64,000 bases of DNA from an uncultured Hungatella sp. GTDB lineage: Bacteria; Bacillota; Clostridia; Lachnospirales; Lachnospiraceae. Where the stretch lies: NCBI GenBank assembly GCA_910585435.1, contig CAJUEJ010000005.1:43606-107605 (forward strand), given 5' to 3'. Positions 49,379-58,430 of this stretch are shown piece by piece. Numbering within the stretch: position 1 is the first letter of the stretch; each line of letters starts with the position of its first letter. Below the pieces are notes generated by a model. The model was not told the origin of the DNA, searched no databases, and saw only the letters and a program-made list of their open reading frames with translations. The translations under genes were made by a program, and so were the position numbers.

Positions 49379-52300
49379 CTATAAAAGCTCCAGCAGCTGC
49401 TCCCTGCTCAGGCTCCCCAGGGAAACCATCCCTTCTGTCACCACCTGTTCAGCCAGAGCCTGTTTGGAAGCCTGCAGCTTCAGTATGTTCTCCTCTATCG
49501 TATCTTTTGTAATCAGCTTAAACACTGTCACCTGTTTGTCCTGCCCGATCCGGTGGGCCCTGTCCGTGGCCTGATCCTGCGCTGCCACATTCCACCAGGG
49601 ATCGTAGTGGATCACCATGTCTGCCGCCGTCAGGTTCACGCCTGTCCCCCCTGCCTTCAGGGAGATCAGAAATACCGGCACTTCATCTCTCTGAAACGCC
49701 TGGATCATCTTCAGCCGCTCCTCTTTGGAGTTTTCCCCTGTGAGACAGTAAAACAGGATTTCTTCTTTCCGAAGCCTGGCTCCTATCAGCTCCAGCATGG
49801 AAGTGAACTGGGAGAACAGAAGAATCTTATGGCCTTCGCTTACGCCGGACAGTACCAGATCCATACATGTCTCCAGCTTGGCAGAACCGGCCTTATAATT
49901 TTCGTAAACCAGTCTGGGATCACAGCATACCTGCCGCAGCCTGGTAAGGGCAGACAATATCTGGATCTTATTGTCGCCGGTCAGGCTCTCCTTAAGCTTC
50001 CACACCCCTGCCGTGTAAAGCTGCTGCTGCTTTTCTTCCATTTTAGAATAGACCACGGTCTCCAGCTTCTTTGGAAGCTCTTTTAATACCTGAGACTTTA
50101 GCCTCCGCAGAATGAAGGGGCCTGTGATTCTTCTCAGCCTGTCCAAAGCCTCCCTGTCCCCCTCTTTCACAATGGGAATCTCATAGATCTTCTTAAATTT
50201 CTGATATGTGTGGAGGAAACCAGGCATTAAATAATCAAAAATACTCCACAGCTCGCTTAAACGGTTCTCCACAGGGGTTCCTGTCAAAGCGAACCTGGTA
50301 ACTGCACGGACCATTTTTACCGCCCTGGCATTCTGTGTCAGAGGATTCTTGATATACTGAGCCTCATCAATAACCTGAAAACGAAATTCCATGTTCTCAT
50401 AAAAATGGATATCCCGTTTCAGAAGATCATAGGAGGTTATCACCACATGGTACCCCTCCATGTGTGCAAGCTTCTCCTCCCGGTCTTTTGCACTGCCGGT
50501 AACCACCAAAACCTGAAGGGACGGTGCGAACCGTTTAAGCTCCAGCTCCCAGTTGTACACCAGAGAGGCAGGACACAGAATCAGGGAAGTGCTCTGCTTC
50601 TCCTTCAAAGACTCATCATACAAAATACTGATGATCTGGACAGTCTTGCCCAGCCCCATCCCGTCAGCCAGTATTCCGCAAAATCCCCATGCATCCAGGG
50701 TTTTCAGCCACTGAAACCCTGTTTTCTGGTATTCCCTGAGAATCTGGGAAAATGGGCCGGGTATCTCAAAATCGCTGTCTTCCACGGATTTCATTCCCCG
50801 GATAACCGCCTTGTAATCCGTATCCCCGTTTAAACGGATGTCCCCATATTCCCGGTACATGCTGTCCAGATAAAGCGCCCTGTATCTGGGAATTTTTATA
50901 CTTCCCTTCTGCAGCTCCCCCCTGGAAACCGCCAGGCCGTCTATCATCCTGGCCACCGTCAGAAGCCCATTTTCCCCCAGCTTTAAAAACTCACCGGATT
51001 TCAGACGGTAATAAGGCTTCTTCTGCCTGTATGCATCCAGAACCTTGGCTAAATCAGCGCCGGTCAGTTCTCCCAGATCCATGGTCAGTTCCAGCCAGTT
51101 CCCCGAAGTGCGGACACCTACAGACACCTTGGGCGGCGGCAGGAGGCGAAGATTCATATCCTCTGACAGATATACATTTCCCAGCTTTTCAAATTCCTCT
51201 ATTCCCTCTGACAAAAGCCGGAAAACCGCCTCCTCATCTTCCCGGATCACCAGGCTCTGCCCCTCTTCATCCCGGTGTTTAAAATATTTGGTGATCACCT
51301 GGCTGATTCTGAATTCTCCCGGCACATCCCGGCAGATGGTTTTGGGCACATGCTCGTCCTCTGTGGGACAGAATGCATACTCGCCATAGCTAAGCACAGG
51401 ATACATGCGGATTTCCCCGGCACCAGGGCTTTCAAATCTGAACTCAGCCTTCAGCTCCACAGGTTTTAAAGCCTCCAGCTCTATATCCTTCACATCTAAA
51501 ATCCCGTAGGCCTCTATCTTCTTTAAAACCCTCTCATAAAACAGGGGAACATCCTTTTCTCCTACCGTCACCTCATAAGGCGCATTGCTGCCCTGGGTCA
51601 TCTGCTCAAAAAGCACCTGGAGATCATGGCTGAAAGGCCGATCGCACTGATACAGATACGCCTGATCCGCCACATACAGATACTTTTCCCCCATAAAACT
51701 GTAAATCTTTTTATCGATCCATATCTTTAGTCCGTTCTTCCCCGCCTTCCTTACATACACGGGAATCTCCGGGTTCTTTCTCCATACCTTTAGATCCCGC
51801 TTTCCTCCCTGGGCATCCCGGACCTCCAGCCTTTTGCCCTCCATCAGCTGAAAAAAGCGGTCTCTGTTTCCCCTGCTTAAATTCAGCTCCCGGATGGCAG
51901 GCTTTTCCCCGAAGGTGCTTTTCCCGAACTGTCTCATGAAATCCTGGCAGGTGCCCATAATCTCCAGAAGAAGCAGTACCAGAGGCCTGGTGCTTTCTGA
52001 AAATACTTCCAGATTATGATGGAAGGCCAGTCCTTTTCCATACTCCACATAGGCGCCCTGCTCCACCGCCCTGGCAAATGCCCCCAAATCCTTCAGCACA
52101 TACTGCCGTTCCCTGCCCACGAAAAACTCAGCCCTTGGCTCCTGCCTGCTTATCAGCAGCCGAAAGCCCAGATCCACCGGTTCCTCTGTCTCCTGGCTGA
52201 GGATGGCTGCCACCTCCCGGTTGGTATACTCCCGGATCATGGCCCTCGCCTCCGAGGAGGTAGATACCGGACGGGTATCCTCCTCCTCCCTTTTCTCCTC

Positions 52301-52501
52301 AAAATATTGATACAAGGCCTGCCCGTGGGGGCACATCTGTCTGTATGAGTTTCCCTTCATGCAGGAACAGGAATAACTGTTTATAAACTTGCCTTTTACT
52401 TCCAATCTTACGGTATAAGACACTCCCTCATCTTCCACCATACCGTCGATTCCAAGCTCACCTTTCCAAAAGGTCTTTGTCTGCATCCGGACTATTTTCA
52501 T
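49379..52501 (-). CDS. SNF2-family helicase with an N-terminal SWIM zinc finger
   Basis: The 1040-residue protein starts with a SWIM-type finger (SYSCSCMKGNSYRQMCPHGQ, residues about 38-58), then a long bacterial SNF2-associated region. The motor follows from about residue 590: FCGILADGMGLGKTVQIISI (Walker A), VIDEAQYIKN (DEAQ box), FALTGTPVENRLSELWSIFD, and C-terminal LFSQFTSMLELIGARL and ATDRAHRIGQDKQVTVF. Such RapA/HepA-like proteins translocate on double-stranded DNA and remodel protein-DNA complexes. Its start is 19 bases after the argS stop. The cellular target is unknown. Confidence 0.93.
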   Translation of the reverse strand: MKIVRMQTKTFWKGELGIDGMVEDEGVSYTVRLEVKGKFINSYSCSCMKGNSYRQMCPHGQALYQYFEEKREEEDTRPVSTSSEARAMIREYTNREVAAILSQETEEPVDLGFRLLISRQEPRAEFFVGRERQYVLKDLGAFARAVEQGAYVEYGKGLAFHHNLEVFSESTRPLVLLLLEIMGTCQDFMRQFGKSTFGEKPAIRELNLSRGNRDRFFQLMEGKRLEVRDAQGGKRDLKVWRKNPEIPVYVRKAGKNGLKIWIDKKIYSFMGEKYLYVADQAYLYQCDRPFSHDLQVLFEQMTQGSNAPYEVTVGEKDVPLFYERVLKKIEAYGILDVKDIELEALKPVELKAEFRFESPGAGEIRMYPVLSYGEYAFCPTEDEHVPKTICRDVPGEFRISQVITKYFKHRDEEGQSLVIREDEEAVFRLLSEGIEEFEKLGNVYLSEDMNLRLLPPPKVSVGVRTSGNWLELTMDLGELTGADLAKVLDAYRQKKPYYRLKSGEFLKLGENGLLTVARMIDGLAVSRGELQKGSIKIPRYRALYLDSMYREYGDIRLNGDTDYKAVIRGMKSVEDSDFEIPGPFSQILREYQKTGFQWLKTLDAWGFCGILADGMGLGKTVQIISILYDESLKEKQSTSLILCPASLVYNWELELKRFAPSLQVLVVTGSAKDREEKLAHMEGYHVVITSYDLLKRDIHFYENMEFRFQVIDEAQYIKNPLTQNARAVKMVRAVTRFALTGTPVENRLSELWSIFDYLMPGFLHTYQKFKKIYEIPIVKEGDREALDRLRRITGPFILRRLKSQVLKELPKKLETVVYSKMEEKQQQLYTAGVWKLKESLTGDNKIQILSALTRLRQVCCDPRLVYENYKAGSAKLETCMDLVLSGVSEGHKILLFSQFTSMLELIGARLRKEEILFYCLTGENSKEERLKMIQAFQRDEVPVFLISLKAGGTGVNLTAADMVIHYDPWWNVAAQDQATDRAHRIGQDKQVTVFKLITKDTIEENILKLQASKQALAEQVVTEGMVSLGSLSREQLLELL

Positions 52502-52520
52502 AGGATACTGTTATCTTCCT

Positions 52521-54299
52521 TTACATTCTTTCAGGTGCCTCAAAGCCCAGCAGATCGATGCAGGTTTCCAATACCTTTTTTGTCAGGGAAATCAGCCTGA
52601 TGTAACTGCCCTGACGCCGGGCATCTTCTTCCTTCAGGATCATGACGCTGTTATAAAATTTATTAAATACATCCGACAATTCATAGATAAACTGGCAAAT
52701 CTTATGAGGTGCAGTCTCCCCAAAGCAGGCCTCTATAACCTCATTATATTTTGTCAGCTGAAGCATCAGCGCTTTTTCCCCATCAGAGGACGCAGGCAGA
52801 ATCTCCCCTTCTTTCTCATCCTCCAGGCTCTTTCCTGTCATCTCCTGATATTTGGACAAAATAGACTTAATCCGGACAATGGTATAGAGAATATAGGGCC
52901 CTGTATTTCCCTCAAAGGAAATGAATCTCTCCATGTCAAAAATATAGTCCTTGGAGGCCTGGTTGGACAGATCCCCGTATTTCAGGGCAGCGAGGCCGAT
53001 TACTCCTGCTGTCTTTTTAGCCTCCTCCTCAGACACAGTGCGGTTCTCCATGATCCTGGCATACACAGCTTCATTGATCTCCGCAATCAGATCCTCCAGA
53101 CGCATGATACCGCCTTCCCTGGTCTTAAAAGGCTTCCCATCCTTGCCGTTCATGGTTCCGAACATCAGATGTACCATGTCCGTATCTGCTTTCACATATC
53201 CGGCCTTCTTGGCCACCCGGAATACCTGAATAAAATGAAGCTCCTGCCGCTTGTCCGTGATATAAATATATTTGGAAGGAGAAAGCTCCTTCTCACGCTC
53301 AATGATAGTTCCCAGATCAGAGGTGGCATACAGGGCAGCCCCGTCAGATTTGCGGATAATACAGGGCGGCAGCTCTTTGGAGTCTGTTTCCTCCCCGATA
53401 TCCACCACCAGGGCCCCTTCGCTCTCATAGGCAAGTCCCTTGTCCTGCAAATCCTGTATCAGTCCCGGGATGTAGGGCTGGGCGTCGCTCTCCCCCTTCC
53501 ACAGATCAAAGGTAACCCCCAGATTTCCGTAATTCTTCTTAAGGTCTGCCAGAGACACATCCATAATGTGTTTCCAGATGGCGCGGAAGGGGGCATATCC
53601 GCTCTGCAGCTTAAAGGTGGCCTCCTGGGCCCTGTTTTTAAAGGCTTCATCTTCCTTTGACTTTTTGCTGGCCGCAGGATATATATCCTCCAGCTCACCT
53701 ATGGTAAATGGAGCCTCCTCAGGATATGTGTCCCTGACCGTCCCGTCAAAATATGGAAGCTCCGGCTTCCGATCCCTCAGCTCCTCGATAATCAGCCCCA
53801 TCTGCAGGCCCCAGTCCCCCAGATGCACATCTCCCACCATGTTGTACCCCAGGAAACGGCCGATTCTTTTTATGCTCTCGCCGATGATAGCCGAACGGAG
53901 ATGGCCTACGTGAAGAGGCTTGGCTACATTGGCTCCGCCGTAATCTACGACAATAGTCTGGCCGGCGCCTGTCTCCTCCACCCCAAGCTTTTTTTCTGCC
54001 TCCATTCCCCTTAAATATTCTGCCAGATACCCATCGTCCAGGCGGATGTTGATAAACCCTGGCATGACTGCACTGATTTCTGAAAACACAGGATTGCCGG
54101 ACAGCTTTTCCACCACCTCCCCGGCAATGTCAATGGGTTTCTTTTTATAAGCCTTGGCTGCCGCCATGGCGCCGTTGCACTGGTATTCGCACAGATCCGG
54201 CCGGTTGGACAGCGTGACTTTGGCATAAGCTCTGTCATACCCGCAGGCCTCAAAGCAGGGAGCCAGTTCCGCTGCGATACAATCTAATATTTTTTTCAC
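52521..54299 (-). CDS. argS: Arginyl-tRNA synthetase
   Basis: The 592-residue class I enzyme starts at a GTG (54299) behind AAAGGAG; an upstream Met at 54326 lacks a ribosome site. It shows the N-terminal Add-1 domain (LSNRPDLCEYQCNGAMAAAK), the HIGH-type motif KPLHVGHLRSAIIGESIKRI, a KMSKS-position variant KPFKTREGGIMRLEDL, and the C-terminal DALR anticodon domain ending LLGFEAPERM. It charges tRNA-Arg. Length is normal for bacterial ArgRS. It is read with the SNF2 helicase. Confidence 0.96.
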   Translation of the reverse strand: MKKILDCIAAELAPCFEACGYDRAYAKVTLSNRPDLCEYQCNGAMAAAKAYKKKPIDIAGEVVEKLSGNPVFSEISAVMPGFINIRLDDGYLAEYLRGMEAEKKLGVEETGAGQTIVVDYGGANVAKPLHVGHLRSAIIGESIKRIGRFLGYNMVGDVHLGDWGLQMGLIIEELRDRKPELPYFDGTVRDTYPEEAPFTIGELEDIYPAASKKSKEDEAFKNRAQEATFKLQSGYAPFRAIWKHIMDVSLADLKKNYGNLGVTFDLWKGESDAQPYIPGLIQDLQDKGLAYESEGALVVDIGEETDSKELPPCIIRKSDGAALYATSDLGTIIEREKELSPSKYIYITDKRQELHFIQVFRVAKKAGYVKADTDMVHLMFGTMNGKDGKPFKTREGGIMRLEDLIAEINEAVYARIMENRTVSEEEAKKTAGVIGLAALKYGDLSNQASKDYIFDMERFISFEGNTGPYILYTIVRIKSILSKYQEMTGKSLEDEKEGEILPASSDGEKALMLQLTKYNEVIEACFGETAPHKICQFIYELSDVFNKFYNSVMILKEEDARRQGSYIRLISLTKKVLETCIDLLGFEAPERM

Positions 54300-54469
54300 A
54301 GTGATATCTCCTTTTTCTATGGTTGTCATTGAATAACGATTCCTTTTATTATACAAGGTTTAATAGGGAAAAGCAATGAGAAACGCACGCTGTCGCCATG
54401 TTGAACCTAATGTTGACGCAATGGGCCGGCTTCTGACAGAGCATGGCTGCCTCCTCATAAATATCTCCA

Positions 54470-54510
54470 CAAAAACACCCCATCCATGATCTCCTGCATC
54501 ATGCATGGGG
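54470..54510 (-). terminator. Terminator after the MetH activation-domain gene
   Basis: CCCCATgCATGAT and ATCATGgATGGGG pair on the minus strand and are followed by TGTTTTTGTGG. The rest of 54300-54537 shows no gene I can support. Confidence 0.65.
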
Positions 54511-54537
54511 CATCCCTGACATACACACAGCCTCCTC

Positions 54538-55176
54538 CTACATTTCCCTGTACACACAATCCCTTTTCTCACACCCCTGGCACCCATAGCCGCCGCATCC
54601 TGCCGGCTTTTCGCTGATTCCTATAACAGCCGTCACAGATTTGGAAGGCATCATCAAAAGGCTGTCTGTCAGTGTGATCCCGATTCGCTTTCCTGCCTCC
54701 AGGCACTCAAGAAAGGCCGGCTGGCAGTCCAGGGAAAAATCTCCGTAACCCGGGCTGAACCGGGGCCTGGGATATTCTCCCTTTTCCTCATACTCTTTCC
54801 GGATCTCTTCGTTCACCTCATCACAGTAATCCTCCAGCATAGCGGCTGCCGCAGCCTGCAGGACCACAGCCCTGCTCATGGAAATCCGCTTATACCGGTT
54901 CAACAGCATGTCAACACCAGTTCCCAGGGTAGCAGCAAACAGTACCACTGCCCTGCAGCCGTCCAGGTTCTTTCTGAGAGCCCTGCTGCGGGTCTGAAAC
55001 CCATATACGTCAATTCCATCTTCTTCAAAGAAGCTTAATGCATATTCACGGTAAACAGACCTGGGAGATACTGCCCCTTCCAGTTCTCTCCAGCACTGCT
55101 CCACCAGTGCAAGAACCTGAGCATCCGCCTCCTGCCCATGGTACCCCAGGTACCTAAGCGTCTCCTTCACGTTCAT
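54538..55176 (-). CDS. Stand-alone methionine synthase activation domain
   Basis: The 212-residue protein starts MNVKETLRYLGYHGQEADAQ at 55176; upstream codons overlap metF and are rejected. It contains the adenosylmethionine/cob(II)alamin activation pattern (FAATLGTGVDMLLNRY; RPRFSPGYGDFSLDCQPAFL; DSLLMMPSKSVTAVIGIS). It ends in a cysteine-rich tail CGGYGCQGCEKRDC. In Clostridia this domain is often separate from the rest of MetH. Its partner MetH is not in the window. It lies 25 bases after metF, making a methyl-folate/methionine unit. Confidence 0.88.
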   Translation of the reverse strand: MNVKETLRYLGYHGQEADAQVLALVEQCWRELEGAVSPRSVYREYALSFFEEDGIDVYGFQTRSRALRKNLDGCRAVVLFAATLGTGVDMLLNRYKRISMSRAVVLQAAAAAMLEDYCDEVNEEIRKEYEEKGEYPRPRFSPGYGDFSLDCQPAFLECLEAGKRIGITLTDSLLMMPSKSVTAVIGISEKPAGCGGYGCQGCEKRDCVYREM

Positions 55177-55201
55177 GACAGGCTCCTCCCTTTCCCTGTT
55201 T

Positions 55202-56059
55202 CTATAAAATCTCTGACAGGCTGTCCTGGATTCTCTTTGCCACATCCGGCTTATTCATAGAGTAAATATGGATCCCATTGACCCCATTGGCAATCAAATC
55301 GATAATCTGCTCCGTGGCGTAGGCGATCCCTGCCTGCTTCATAGCCGCCGGATTGTCGCCAAACCGGTCTACAATGGCTTTAAACCGGGACGGCAGGTAG
55401 GTTCCCGACATCTGGCATATTCTCTTTATCTGGGATACATTGGTGACCGGCATGATTCCTGCCACCACCGGAACCGTGATCCCCCTCTCCCGGATGCGGT
55501 ACAGATAATTATACAGGATATTATTGTCAAAAAACATCTGCGTGGTCACAAAATCGCATCCTGCCTCTACCTTTTCCTTCAGATGGGTAATATCCTCTGT
55601 CTTGTTGGCAGACTCCACATGGCCTTCCGGATAGCAGGCCGCCCCGATACAGAAATCGCCTTTTTGCCGAATCTCATAAATCAGCTGGGAAGCATACCGA
55701 TAGTCTTTTGCCACCGCCCCGTCCTTGGGAATATCCCCTCTGAGAGCCAGGACATTTTCAATCTTCCTCTCCTTTAATTCTTCCAGAACATGGCAGACAT
55801 GCTCCCTGGTGGACGACACACAGGTCAGATGGGCCAGAGTCGGAACCTGATACTGATTGTTCAGCGTATCCGCAATGTCCACCGTATACCGGCTGGTACC
55901 GCCTCCTGCCCCGTATGTAACACTCATAAAGGCCGGCCGAAGCCCTGCTATCTCCCTGGCCGCCTTCTCCACAGATTCATAATTCTCCACTGTCTTGGGT
56001 GGGAAGACTTCAAATGACAGGGTAGGCTTTCCCTGTCCCAAAATATCTCTGATTTTCAT
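55202..56059 (-). CDS. metF: Methylenetetrahydrofolate reductase
   Basis: The 285-residue TIM-barrel enzyme reduces methylene-THF to methyl-THF. It shows SFEVFPPKTVENYESVEKAA (catalytic Glu), SVTYGAGGGTSRYTVDIADT, LALRGDIPKDG, and QMFFDNNILYNYLYRIRERG. I place the start at 56059 behind GGAG; an in-frame Met four codons upstream is the alternative. It supplies methyl groups to methionine synthase, whose activation domain is the next gene. In anaerobes it could also serve the methyl branch of one-carbon metabolism, but no such genes are adjacent. Confidence 0.95.
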   Translation of the reverse strand: MKIRDILGQGKPTLSFEVFPPKTVENYESVEKAAREIAGLRPAFMSVTYGAGGGTSRYTVDIADTLNNQYQVPTLAHLTCVSSTREHVCHVLEELKERKIENVLALRGDIPKDGAVAKDYRYASQLIYEIRQKGDFCIGAACYPEGHVESANKTEDITHLKEKVEAGCDFVTTQMFFDNNILYNYLYRIRERGITVPVVAGIMPVTNVSQIKRICQMSGTYLPSRFKAIVDRFGDNPAAMKQAGIAYATEQIIDLIANGVNGIHIYSMNKPDVAKRIQDSLSEIL

Positions 56060-56217
56060 ATGGTTCTCCATTCTTACAAAATCCAGGGCGCCGGCCACAT
56101 TCTGTCCGGCAAAGCGCCCTGGCTGTCGGGGCTTTGCTGCTCCTCCCCCTTCCTTCTGTCTATTGTAATCACTTTTTCTCCATTTTGCAACAACAGATCT
56201 TTTTTAAAGCTTCTGCC

Positions 56218-57090
56218 CTATCTCCCCATAAAAATACTGGCAATCGGCGAATCCGCAGGAAGAATCAGCGTGTTGTTTTTCCCTGTCAGAGATGCCCGGG
56301 CCGCATCCAGTGCCCTGGTAAATGCGTAAAACTCCGTTCTCTCCGGCGTACTGTACGCCTCCGCCAGGATTCTCATATATTCTGCCTCTCCCTCTGCGGT
56401 AATAGCGGCCGCCTCCGCCTGGGCATTGGAAATATTGATGGCGATCTCCCGGTCCGTCGTATTCTGGATGACCTTGGCTTCTGACTGCCCTTCCGCTGTG
56501 TAGGTGGCAGCAATCTTGTCACGTTCGGAAATCATCCTTTCATATACAGCCTCCTTGTTGTCTGCAGGCAAATCCAGACGCTTTGTCTCCACAGATAAAA
56601 TCTGGATCCCGTATTGCTCCATGGCGCCTCCGATATTTGCCATGATAGCTTCCGACAGCTCTCCGTCTCTCCCGCTAATCACATCATTCTGGCTCAGGCT
56701 GCTGATTACATTTTTTATGGAGTTGTATACCGTCGTGTCGATTCTCCGCTCCGCATTGGGGATAGAGGAATTCAATGTCTGGGCAAATTTTAAGGGATCC
56801 GTAATCTTCCACAAAACATAACTGTCTGTCAGCATGGTTTTCTTATCCATGGTAATCACATCCGACGCTGCCAGATCATAGAGAAGAATCTCTTTGGGAA
56901 GAGTGTCCGCACTCTGTATAAAGGGTATTTTAAATGAAATCCCGGCCTGGGTTACCACCCGGTTTACCCTTCCGAATTCCCTTATTAGTTTATACTCATT
57001 TTCCTGCGTAACTACCAGTGAATTGCCGATTCCCACAAGCACCAGTATTCCCAGAAAAACTGCAATGCTTTTTCCTATGGCTTTCTTCAT
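56218..57090 (-). CDS. hflC: HflC-type SPFH membrane protein
   Basis: The 290-residue protein has one N-terminal membrane anchor (residues 8-26) and a Band 7 domain (QENEYKLIREFGRVNRVVTQ; ILSVETKRLDLPADNKEAVY). An Ala/Glu-rich helical segment follows (ISNAQAEAAAITAEGEAEYM), then FYAFTRALDAARASL and a C-terminal hydrophobic LILPADSPIASIFMG. HflC with HflK builds a cage at the membrane that limits the FtsH protease. It follows hflK by 77 bases. Family and pairing are clear. Confidence 0.92.
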   Translation of the reverse strand: MKKAIGKSIAVFLGILVLVGIGNSLVVTQENEYKLIREFGRVNRVVTQAGISFKIPFIQSADTLPKEILLYDLAASDVITMDKKTMLTDSYVLWKITDPLKFAQTLNSSIPNAERRIDTTVYNSIKNVISSLSQNDVISGRDGELSEAIMANIGGAMEQYGIQILSVETKRLDLPADNKEAVYERMISERDKIAATYTAEGQSEAKVIQNTTDREIAINISNAQAEAAAITAEGEAEYMRILAEAYSTPERTEFYAFTRALDAARASLTGKNNTLILPADSPIASIFMGR

Positions 57091-57167
57091 AATTGTATCC
57101 GTTCCTTTCTTAAATTAACAGTCTCCGCATGGTTACAGCTTCAGGCTGCCCCGCCGGCCTGGCCGCG

Positions 57168-58187
57168 TCATTCGTTGCCGTTTAAATTCTCCTGGCTGCC
57201 TAAGCTGCTTTCCTCCTGGCCCCCAGCATTTCCCGACGCCATAAAGCTGTCAAGAGGCAGAAGGGTACTGGTCTTATCCGTCCCGTCGATGATCACCTTA
57301 AGCCTGGGAAGCACATCCTCCATAGCCTCATAAAACATGCGCTCCTTGGTCATCTGAGGATTTTTTCTGTATTCCTCATACATGGCGTTAAACTTTGCCA
57401 CCTCGGCATTGGCCTCGTTGATTCTTCTTGTCTTCTGGGCCTCTGCCTCCTGCATGATTTTGTCAATCTCCGCTGTGGCCTCCGGCAGCTTCTCATTGCG
57501 GTATTTGTTGGCATTGTTGATTGCGGTCTCTTTGCCCTGCTTGGCAGTTTCCACTGCCTTAAATGCCTCCATGACAGCTTCTGTAGGCGGCTCCGAATCC
57601 TGGATCGTCACCTGGGTCACCTGAAGCCCTATGTCATGCTTCTCCAACTGTGCTACAATCATATCCCTGATTTTGGACTGGATCTCATTTTTCCCTGTAG
57701 TCAGAACCTCATCCACATCATAGCTTCCAATGACGCTGCGGATACAGCTTTTGCTGATATTCTCCAGCACCAGGACAGGCTCCTTGGAGGCGTACACCGC
57801 CTTCACCGGATCCGCCACCTTGTATTCGATGAAAAAGTCAACATTGACAAAGTTATAATCCTTGGTAATCATCAGGGAATCGCCTTCCTGGCTCTCATTA
57901 TTTTCCAGATCATACCCGATGGAAAATCCCTGAATGGTGGTGTTTACCTTCTGCACCCGCTGAATCAGAGGAATTTTAAAATGCAGCCCCGGCTCGCTTA
58001 CATTCTTGGCTATGCCGAAGGTTGTCAGCACCGCCTGCTCCTGTTCCTGGATATTATAGAAAGAATCAAATCCAAGCACAGCCGCAATAATAACTGCCAC
58101 CATGATTCCCGCCATTTTTCTTGCTCTTTTTAATTTTTTTACTGCTTCATCCCGTCTCTCCATCTTTCCCGGATCGTAAGTTTCCAT
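57168..58187 (-). CDS. hflK: HflK-type SPFH membrane protein
   Basis: The 339-residue protein has one membrane anchor (residues about 26-45; GIMVAVIIAAVLGFDSFYNI), then a Band 7 domain (QEQAVLTTFGIAKNVSEPGL) and the HflK-type helical tail (ETAINNANKYRNEKLPEATA, then EIDKIMQEAEAQKTRRINEA). The start at 58187 has AAAGGTGAG. It ends in a Gly/Ser/Asn-rich segment. With hflC it is read from the minus-strand promoter at 58231-58259. Confidence 0.92.
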   Translation of the reverse strand: METYDPGKMERRDEAVKKLKRARKMAGIMVAVIIAAVLGFDSFYNIQEQEQAVLTTFGIAKNVSEPGLHFKIPLIQRVQKVNTTIQGFSIGYDLENNESQEGDSLMITKDYNFVNVDFFIEYKVADPVKAVYASKEPVLVLENISKSCIRSVIGSYDVDEVLTTGKNEIQSKIRDMIVAQLEKHDIGLQVTQVTIQDSEPPTEAVMEAFKAVETAKQGKETAINNANKYRNEKLPEATAEIDKIMQEAEAQKTRRINEANAEVAKFNAMYEEYRKNPQMTKERMFYEAMEDVLPRLKVIIDGTDKTSTLLPLDSFMASGNAGGQEESSLGSQENLNGNE

Positions 58188-58230
58188 TCTGTTCTCACCT
58201 TTCTGCTTACATACAATAGTTACTGTCTTC

Positions 58231-58259
58231 TCTATACCATATCCCCCTGTGTTTGTCAA
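58231..58259 (-). promoter_or_regulatory. Promoter of hflK-hflC
   Basis: TTGACA (58254-58259) and TATAGA (58231-58236) have a 17-base spacer on the minus strand, 44 bases before the start codon. Confidence 0.8.
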
Positions 58260-58274
58260 TTATTTATCAATGTC

Positions 58275-58303
58275 TTGTAAATATTTTATGCACACGCTAT
58301 AAT
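58275..58303 (+). promoter_or_regulatory. Promoter of the PTS IIC gene
   Basis: TTGTAA (58275-58280) and TATAAT (58298-58303) have a 17-base spacer. A leader of about 120 bases follows, with a TTTGAC/GTCAAA hairpin near 58321-58340, before a start codon with AAAGGAG. Confidence 0.75.
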
Positions 58304-58430
58304 CTTAACCATCTAAACTGCTTTGACCTTGGGAAGTCAAATGTGTGTATATCCCCAAATCCTGCCTGTAGGCGGACTGCTTGTCTGCTGAGGGCAGAAA
58401 ATACGTTGTCACCAGAAAGGAGATTCTCAC

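Noticed and set aside
52704..53660. 318-codon open frame on the plus strand
   Set aside because: It is the opposite strand of argS, whose motifs are complete; the product is low in family-like features.
54360..54587. 75-codon cysteine-rich open frame after the MetH activation gene
   Set aside because: It overlaps the 3' end of that gene in another frame, includes a terminator hairpin and has no ribosome site.
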